A model generated the notes under the pieces. That model had not been told where the DNA came from. It made no database searches and saw nothing but the letters and a program-made list of their open reading frames with translations. Shown here piece after piece: positions 17,287 through 24,433 of a stretch of 24,433 bases of DNA; position 1 is the first letter of the stretch, and every line of letters begins with the position of its first letter. The stretch spans positions 1-24,433 of the forward strand of contig JADGJL010000343.1 in assembly GCA_027600665.1 (NCBI GenBank), given 5' to 3'. This DNA comes from Irineochytrium annulatum. Taxonomy: Eukaryota > Chytridiomycota > Chytridiomycetes > Chytridiales > Chytridiaceae. Made by a program: the position numbers and the translations under genes.

Positions 17287-19330
17287 ATGAACGTCACCGG
17301 GCCTCCGATGGCGACGGGGACGGCCTCGGCGATGGCGGACCCGGGCGTCGCCGACGTCTTTACAGGCAAGCATGCCGTTCTGCTGGCCGTCGGCGTGATG
17401 AACGGCGTCTTTACCGCCGTCACAACCGCCCTCTTTGTCGCGCGTCGGAACCACCCCGAGATCCGGAAGGCGTGCTGGACCATCACGGCGCTGCAGGCCA
17501 GGTTAGTTTCTGGTGTTGCCGGGGGTTGGCGGATTGATTTGCGGCCCTCACACGTCCTTCCACAGCGCCCACCTCGTCTACAACACCGCCAACCTCGTCG
17601 GGTTCGCGTTCCCAGCCCGGTATCCGGGCTTCATGATCATGTGGACTACGAACGTCTTCCAGGTACTGGAAGAAGAAGGATGATCACTGTTCTATGGGTG
17701 CCGCCGTGTTCACATCCTTTGACTTCAGGTGCTCTGGGGTGTCTGCGTCATGGCCCGGGCCATCCGGCTTTTGGTTCTTTATCGCTGGAACGAAAACCGG
17801 CTGTTTCTCTCGGACTCACTGCGCGACCGCTTCCTGCAAGCTCTTTCGAGGAACAACACAACGGGCTCGTCGCCGCAAAGCCCGCGGTTCGGTACGATGA
17901 ACTCGCTGAAGAAGGCAGGGACAAGCCGGCATAGGGCCGACTTCGGGGAGGTTGGGAGAATCGTGCACGACGCCGCAGCGGAGGCCGAAGAACTGGGTGC
18001 CAACCCGGAGCGAGTGGTGCTTAGGAGGCTGTTCTACGTCATTGGGGCCGCCATATCGATCCAGGTGGTGGCCTGCATCGTTCTGCAGCTAGCGATTCCA
18101 GACCCTGTGAGAATCATTCCCGCCGCCTCTGGCGGGCAGTCAACCCTAGTCTGGACCACGCATCTCCTGACGTCGTACGTAGCTGCGGGTCTCTACCTTA
18201 TCGTTGGCTCGCCGTCGATGCTTTTTCTGCTGAGAAACGTCCGGGACGCTGTGAGTATGCTATTCGTTTTTACATTGCGCTCACAAGGCTTGTAAATACT
18301 CAACATGTGCTCTTACAGAACGGCATCCGGACCGATATTCTTCTCACGCTTGTCCTCGGCTTCCCCTTTTTCATCCTGTGGATCCTGGTACTTTGCGTTA
18401 AACCCGTAAAACTCGCAGTCAACAACAACGCGTTCAGCGCCGCTTACCTCCCCGCCATTGTCCTTACTATCGCTCACATCACCTCCGTCGTTTTGCCGCT
18501 AATAAAATCCTACAAGAACGCAACCATCAGCCTGTCGAGCGACATCCACACGTATTCGGAAACCCCGAAGCGCGCGTCACGGCTTGACAGTATGAAAGGG
18601 TCGGAAGCGTCCACGCTCACACGCAAGTACACCGACACGCCACTAAAGCACCGCTTTGTCGCCCGCCGGCGGACGTGTCTCGGCCGCCTCATGACGTTCG
18701 GGCGTGGCAGCGGCAAACGGCGCGACGCCGAGTTCGCCGCAGGCCACGACGCGCCTCCGCTGCCGGCCTCACGGGAGGGTCTTGCGCGCGTGCTGGCGGA
18801 CGTCTCCCGCGGGCGAGCGGAATCCAACCGGGATGTCGGCGCCCTCGGCGACGGAGGGCGGCTCTTCCGGTGCTTCAAGCGGTTCTGCGCTCGGGACTTC
18901 AGCATTGAGCCCGCACTTCTCCACGAAGCGCTGGACTTTTATGACGGCATCGTGAGCGTCATGGCCGATATCGGGCTCGTGCCGAATCGGGGCCCCATCG
19001 CCCCGAACGAGCAGGGGATGGCAGTGAACGTGATCGGCCAGATTCGCTACGTGACCGGGACGTTTTTGGAGGAGGATGCTGTGCTGGCTTGCGTCTGGCT
19101 ATCGGAGGGGGCGAGGGAGAGGGTCGTGAGCATGGTGAGGGACGGGAGGTTCGAGGTCGAGATGTTCGACGAAATTAGGAGGGAGAACGAGGACTTTATC
19201 TTCGAGGATATATTCCCCAAGGTGAGAATCAACTCCTTTCGCATTTTCCTTGCGCCATGTCAATTCTAACCTTCTGTCTTAGTTCGTGCGCGCGTACAAC
19301 ATGAAGCTATTAGCGGGCGACGATTATTAG
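17287..19330 (+). CDS. Seven-transmembrane protein with C-terminal RGS domain (receptor/RGS fusion)
   Basis: Five exons (17287-17501, 17566-17662, 17729-18250, 18319-19221, 19283-19330) join in frame to 594 aa. Seven hydrophobic segments can be placed at about 29-52, 62-86, 93-122, 205-227, 243-272, 284-305 and 316-340. The long loop between helices 3 and 4 is charged and Ser-rich. After helix 7 comes a basic linker (about 341-455), then an RGS-like domain at about 457-590. Its first part is LFRCFKRFCARDFSIEP. Its end, EMFDEIRRENEDFIFEDIFP then KFVRAYN, closely fits the RGS consensus (MFDEAQ..I...ME.DSFPRFL). RGS domains speed GTP hydrolysis on G-alpha subunits. A membrane receptor-like protein carrying its own RGS recalls AtRGS1 of plants and GprK-type fungal proteins. 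It would act at the plasma membrane in G-protein signalling; ligand unknown. The tail beyond the RGS core is short, and the last exon is only 48 nt. Confidence 0.85.
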
Positions 19331-20667
19331 GACATGCCGGTTCGGCTTAAGTCGACATTTCGGTCCCTTCTCCTTTTCTTCGCTGTCACCTACCTTTTAT
19401 GTACTCTATATAGTCCTACTCGTTTTGCGCAACGTATGCGTTATATATGTTTGAATCTTTTGTAACTAAGCGTATTATGCGGTATTTGGCTTTTTCACTT
19501 TTAGGCAGCTGGCTGCCAGTCGTAGTACGTATTCTTTAATACCACTGTACTTTACCAAAACTGTCGTTATATGTTACAGGCAGGGATGAAGAGTTCCTGT
19601 CGTGGCTTGTTTGAAATCGCAGAGTTCGGGCTGATGCGTGAAAAAACATGTGTTTTTATCGCTTTTTGCATGAGAAGTAGGGAGAATTCCTTTACATTAC
19701 TCTAAACAAGCCCAGAAGTACGGTTAAATGGCGCCCGTTCACCTGACAGGCTCCATACTCAAGCCGGCGTCGAAGGTGTCAGTTTTAGCAAAAGTGTTGG
19801 ATCAGCGGTCGTATTGTAGTAGACAGCAATCTGTTGTAGTTTAATCTGGCAAGCAATGTTAGGTGCTGCAGCGACATGCATCGTCGGCTGTCGTCACGAA
19901 CGCCGGAGTCCCAGCCTCCAGATCATATCATACCCTGCTTGGAGAAGTGAATTGCTAAGAGTCACTGGCGCTTGTTCTGCGATGTTGTCAAATGCGGGGA
20001 GCTGCAATGGTGGCCCGCCGTTCATCGCTCCTTCCAATGGCATGCTGGAATGCGCGAGGCGCAATTGACTCTAGTCCTCTGGACAGAGGGCGCGCCCTCC
20101 ATCTGGCCCTTACCCCAAAACAGATCATTTCCGGCGCGCCGATCTTCCGAGCCGGTGGCAGGGGCTTTCCTGTCATCACATTGGGATAATAATTAAGTCC
20201 TCGATCTCGCGGCTGCAAAGGTGAAGTCGGTGCTAGAGAGAGGACTTCGGCGCCTCAGTCTTCGGGGCGGCCGGGGCGGCAGCGTCGTCCCTCGAGATGG
20301 TCCTTCCCCATCGTGATGCCAGACATTGCCAGTCAGGGTCCAATTTCCGGAGCGCCGCTGTGCGGAATTCCGGCTTCGGTTTCAAAGGGGCTTGTGCCTT
20401 CCTAATGTGGGATATACGCGGAACTCATTCCGCTTCCGTGCGCACTGCAGCCGAAATCGACCTTCTGCCAGGAACGTCGGCTCTTGTTCTGATTCCATCG
20501 ACCCGTCATAAGAGTCGCGAGATCGTCCTCGTCCCGGGGCCGACCTTAGGAGGACAGTAGGAGGACAGTGAAGGTGAGGACTTCTACTATGAACGTGATG
20601 TTCTGGCCGGTGGACTGATTCTCTTCCCGCGCCACATCATCAGCGCCTTCAAACCCCACCCCCCATC
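19331..20667. other. Intergenic stretch between 7TM-RGS and GT61 genes
   Basis: About 1.3 kb with no supported gene. The AT-rich left part is the 3' flank of the 7TM-RGS gene. A minus-strand open frame at 20233-20424 ends in an Ala/Pro/Lys-rich tail and is noted as a finding. The right part should contain the GT61 promoter. A short direct repeat (AGGAGGACAGT, twice) lies at about 20548-20570. Confidence 0.5.
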
Positions 20668-23600
20668 ATGCCGTCCGCGTGTTCGACTTCGACCCCGTGG
20701 TCGCCGCAACTTTCGCCGTCGCCACGCGATGAAGAGTCTCTGCTTCGACGGCCTTTGCTTGCTTGGTCACGGTCATCCCCGTCCGTCAGCGACAACGATC
20801 ATCGCACCTCTTCTGAAGACGAGTGGGCGCGGCGACCTGACGGCGACCCGTATCGCGACCACCATCACCACGTTGCCCGTGCCAACGTCCACCTGTACGA
20901 CGAGCACATAGCCATCGCGTCCGGCGACGCGTATTCCGACTTCCATCACAACTCCTCAAGTTGTTCCTCTCCCGACGGCCGTTTAGTCACAAAATCCCCC
21001 CGCCTGTACCTCAACATCCACCCTACACCTTCATCCTCCCCCATTCTCTCTCTCGCATCAAAACTAAAAGTCCCGCGCCGCCCGCGCCGCTACCTCTGTC
21101 TGCTCCTCTCCGCCCTAGTTGGCTGGCTCACGACCCTCCTCGCTCTCTCCTGCTTCGACGCCCTCTTTGCACCCCGATATTCCGTCGACGACGCCATCGA
21201 CCGCCGGCTGGCGTTCCTGTCCCGCCTGTCGTACGACGATCAGGACGGTCGCATATCGCACCCACCGCAGCCGCTCGCGAGGCCAAGGGATTACCTCACC
21301 GTCGCCCGCGCCGCCTTGCCTGCGAACGCGGATGGGAGGTGCGACGCGCACTCATCAGGCGACATTGTCTTCGCTCGTCCGCCACGCACGCGCTGCGGCC
21401 CACCGTCGCTACGCGAGAAGCTCCGAGTCCCCGACACCGTCAAACTGCCGCCCGTCGACGCGCCGTCGCCATATGCCAGCGGCTCGTCCTACGCGGCTTA
21501 CTACGAGCGGCTGATGCAGCACGCGGCGCGCATGGTGAAGATCTTGTACGCGCCGCCGAGGAACGGGAGGGTCGCCGCTGCGCTGCAGCCGGTCACGGAT
21601 GCGTATGAGGGATATTATGTGGACAGCAGCTTTCGGGACTTGGAGTTGAAGGAGGATGAAACGGGGGAACGGGAGAGGGGTCGATGGGGATGGACGGGGT
21701 CGAGTTGGTTGAAGGCGCGGACTGATGATGAGGAGGAGGTGGTGCCGAGCGCGAAAGGTTTGGGTGCGTCGGCTGTTGCGGCTAGAGTTCAGAGATTAAG
21801 CGTGAGGATGGATGGGGACGTAGACCAAGTCATGGACAAGTCGGAATCGGCACCACCATCGCCGCCGCCGCCGCCGGTGTTGAAGCCGACTGACATTAAT
21901 GCCAACGCGTCGACGGCCCTCGTTCTCATTCCTCCGCCTCCCGTCCCTCCACCGACCCCGAACTATACCCCAACCAAGTTCTCGACCCACTTCATCCGCA
22001 TGCCCACATCCTCCAATGCGACCACCGTCGAACCGATCCACCCTGGCACGACGACGATCGACTGCGCCGTGCTCGACCCGAACGTCCCCGAGCGTTACTG
22101 CCGCACGCGGAACCTGGCCGTCCGCCTCGCGCTCGTGCCACGCGTCGACGCTCGGGAGGAGTTTGACCTGAACCCGTTGTACGGGGCGGCGAGGGCGACG
22201 TGCGCGTTGAACGAGACGTGGTGGTTTCACGGGAGGATGTTTGGGAAGGGTGGAGCGGGTTGGTTGTACAGTGGGATGGAGATTGTGGAGCCCGAGGGCG
22301 AGTACGGGGAGATCAAGTGTGATGCGTGGGTGGATCGGACGACTTTCTTCGCTTCCAGGTAAAGTTATCTTATTTTCCCGCGAAATTATGGAGTCGCGGG
22401 GAGACCTAATGGGTGTTTAACAGGTGGGATACGACGAACCCGTACCAGGCGCACCAGGATTTCCTGAACACCTTCCTCGTCTACTCCGCCCTCGACCTCG
22501 ACGCCTCCGAAACCCAGGCCATCCTGCTCGACTCCCGCTACAAGGACGGCCCCTTCACGTCCGCCTGGTCGCACGTCTTCTCCGGCTCCCGACGCCTCAT
22601 GGACATCCGACAGCTCGCCGACGAGGTCCTGGCCCGTCTGCCCCGTCACAAACCCGACCCCGTACTCTGCTTCAAAGACGCGGCGTGGGGCATCCACGGC
22701 GGCATCTCCCCGCTCTCCCGCGGCGCGTCGCGGAAGGACTTCTGCTCCTCCTCCCCTCTCATCCTGGCCTTCCGATCCTTCATGCTCGATCGACTCCGCC
22801 TCGCGATCCTCGGCCCGCGCCGCGCCGGCACGACGACGCCGCCCATCCTCGCGTCCGACACGACGACGACGATGTCGCTCGCGACGGCCGTCATGGAGCG
22901 CCTACCCCTCCCTCAGGAGCTCCTGCTGCCGTCGGAGCGACACCCGCCCATCTCCATCCCCACGCGCATCCTGTCGGACCCGATCATGACGCAGCGTGAC
23001 GCCCTCAGGCGCGCGCTGAAGGAGTCCGCGGCGAGGATGAGGGATCAGCATCGCACCATCACGGTGCTGTACACCATCCGTGGGAACGGGACGCCGCTGA
23101 GGACCGTCGCCGGGCTGAACGGGGAGGCCTTGCAAGGGTTGGGGAGTGCGAGGGGTGGTGATGATGTGGAGGCGACGTCGACGTCGCCGTCGCGGGAGCC
23201 GGAGCCGCTGCAGAGGAAGGTCGAGAACGAGGCGGAGCTGATCGACTATCTCCGGGGCGTGTGTGAGAGCTGGGGTGGTGTGAACTCGACAAGGCTGTTG
23301 GAGCATGGCGCCGGTCGCAGTCGTGGCCGATGGGGCGTCGTCGACATGTCCCGCGGCGGCGGGAACTTCACGTGCGAGTTCCGCGCGGTCGACATGGCGG
23401 GACTGACGTTCGAAAGGCAGGTCGCGTTGGCGCAGGGTACGGACCTGCTCGTCGGCGCGCATGGGGCCGTGTTCATTCACATGATGTACCTGCGACGGCA
23501 GCCGAGGGCAGCGGTCTTTGAGATGCAGCCGCCCTCGAGGAGGAATGGGAACGAGCAGTTTGGGAATCTGGCGGGTAAATTGGGGCATATTTATGAGAGG

Positions 23601-23708
23601 ACGAGCATTGGGAAGGGGGTGAGCGAGAAGGAGATGGGCATTGTGGGGCAGAAGGTGAGGGGTTTGTTGGAAAGCTTGAAAGCGGGGAGGTTAGAGCATG
23701 GGTTGTAG
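20668..23708 (+). CDS. GT61/DUF563-type glycosyltransferase, type II membrane protein
   Basis: Two exons, 20668-22358 and 22424-23708, join in frame (AG|GTAAAG ... AACAG|G) to 991 aa. The N-terminal tail (1-141) is cytosolic by prediction, with an acidic dileucine-like DEESLLRRPLL (21-31) and a His run. A basic patch precedes one helix at about 142-162 (YLCLLLSALVGWLTTLLALS), so a Golgi-type signal anchor. A long, partly Pro-rich stem (about 163-460; PPSPPPPP, PPPPVPPPTP) follows. The catalytic part begins near 463 (TIDCAVLDP, CRTRNL) and has RWDTTNPYQAHQDFLN (564 on) and LVGAHGAVFIHMMYL (His about 910), then NEQFGNLAGKLGHIYE. These are hallmarks of the DUF563/GT61 family, which includes EOGT (GlcNAc), plant beta-1,2-xylosyltransferase and fungal xylosyl- and GlcNAc-transferases. 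Donor sugar and acceptor cannot be told from sequence. UDP released by such an enzyme would be a substrate for a Golgi apyrase like the one at 4511-6264, but that link is inference. Confidence 0.88.
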
Positions 23709-24433
23709 AAGACTTTTCTTTCTTGGGTGATGATTGTTGCAGACGCGCGATAGACATTTCATGTAGTTGTTTTGATAGACATTTCACATCATGTAAACAA
23801 GCTTGTCCTGGTAAAACTTTTTCCGTAGTTTCATCTTTTCTTTTCTTGCAATCCTTCTCATACGGGTGTAAGTACTATATATCACCATGCACGATAATAC
23901 TCTCCGATACCTAATAATCAGTATACATGTTTTCTCCTTGTACGCATAATAACAACTTTTCTTCGGACGAGTCAGATGCACACATGAATGTCAATCCTCA
24001 TAGATTCAATATATTTTTCCATTCATTGTTTCTCATAATAAAATAGTTAAGGTATGGTTTCCAATCCAGATAATGCCGACGAAGATTTGAAATAAAAAAA
24101 AATGAAGTAAAATATGGGGATGGGTGAAATGCATATGTTAAAAACAGTAGAGCTTGACTAAATAACTTAGCAAGCCGTTTTGAGAATAACCCTGTGTACA
24201 TTAACCAGTACACCCAACTACCTATGTAAAAAAAGAGCATGTGTACACTAAATCGGTACATCCACTACCAAGTGACTATGGAACTGACGCTGTAAACCCT
24301 GTACCAAAAATCAGGTACACCCACCCCTCATTCCAGACCACTCCACTATCTGATCTCTCTCCCCTCCACCCCTATCTTTTCCAGTCCAGTATAATTCTAC
24401 CATATATCACCCCCACCCATCCTCCCCATGCCC
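23709..24433. other. AT-rich 3' flank and possible promoter of the next gene
   Basis: No gene is supported. The first 200-300 nt are probably the 3' UTR and downstream region of the GT61 gene. The last 130 nt turn CT-rich (CCCCTCCACCCC, TCTTTTCCAGTCCAG), like a fungal core promoter or 5' UTR, and an ATG stands at 24428-24430 at the very edge. Whether a plus-strand gene starts there cannot be judged. Confidence 0.4.
24194..24323. repeat. Three spaced imperfect inverted motifs (GTGTAC...GTACAC type)
   Basis: Copies at 24194-24215, 24241-24262 and 24299-24321 share the plan (G/C)TGTAC - about 8-10 nt A-rich spacer - (G)GTACA(C/T)CC. The first is GTGTAC ATTAACCA GTACACCC, itself an inverted repeat. 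Spacing between copies is about 47 and 58 nt. They lie 110-235 nt upstream of the right edge, in front of the CT-rich tract. Confidence 0.7.

Noticed and set aside
22902..23588. 228-codon minus-strand open frame opposite the GT61 gene
   Set aside because: Antisense shadow; Arg/Pro/His-rich with no domain, while the plus strand holds conserved GT61 motifs.

Overview
The window looks like nuclear DNA of a fungus. Coding exons are GC-rich with mostly G or C at third codon positions. Introns are short (about 50-95 nt), start GT, end AG, and often carry a CTAAT- or CTAAC-like branch sequence. There is a tRNA-Tyr with a small intron. The gene set (YPK/Gad8-type AGC kinase, Golgi GDA1-type nucleoside diphosphatase, a type IIC Na+/K+-ATPase-like pump, a seven-helix protein with a C-terminal RGS domain, a GT61/DUF563 glycosyltransferase) fits fungi. 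A IIC cation pump is best known from early-diverging, zoosporic lineages, so a chytrid-like fungus is my first guess. A basidiomycete or other fungus is not excluded. I read the splice structures by eye; every join given keeps the reading frame.

Layout. 1-377 (minus): 5' part of a WW-domain protein, cut by the window edge. 697-780 (plus): tRNA-Tyr(GUA). 1586-3779 (minus): YPK/Gad8-like kinase, 7 exons, 600 aa. 4511-6264 (minus): Golgi GDPase/apyrase, 2 exons, 568 aa. 8114-12367 (minus): IIC P-type ATPase, 8 exons, 1216 aa. 15121-15878 (plus): small secreted Ala/Thr/Val-repeat protein, probably GPI-anchored, 2 exons, 211 aa. 17287-19330 (plus): 7TM-RGS protein, 5 exons, 594 aa. 20668-23708 (plus): GT61-type type II membrane glycosyltransferase, 2 exons, 991 aa. 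Long gaps (781-1585, 6265-8113, 12368-15120, 15879-17286, 19331-20667, 23709-24433) hold no gene I can identify, but contain several small repeats, inverted repeats and two open stretches worth checking.

The genes are not a pathway cluster. A loose common theme is the secretory system and plasma membrane: nucleotide-sugar by-product hydrolysis (GDA1), Golgi glycan transfer (GT61), a wall protein, a cation pump, a G-protein signalling receptor-like protein, and a kinase whose orthologues work downstream of TORC2 on membrane and stress homeostasis. The most notable observations are unusual residues at the predicted cation sites of the IIC ATPase, the 7TM-RGS fusion, and three spaced GTGTAC/GTACAC-type inverted motifs near the right end.
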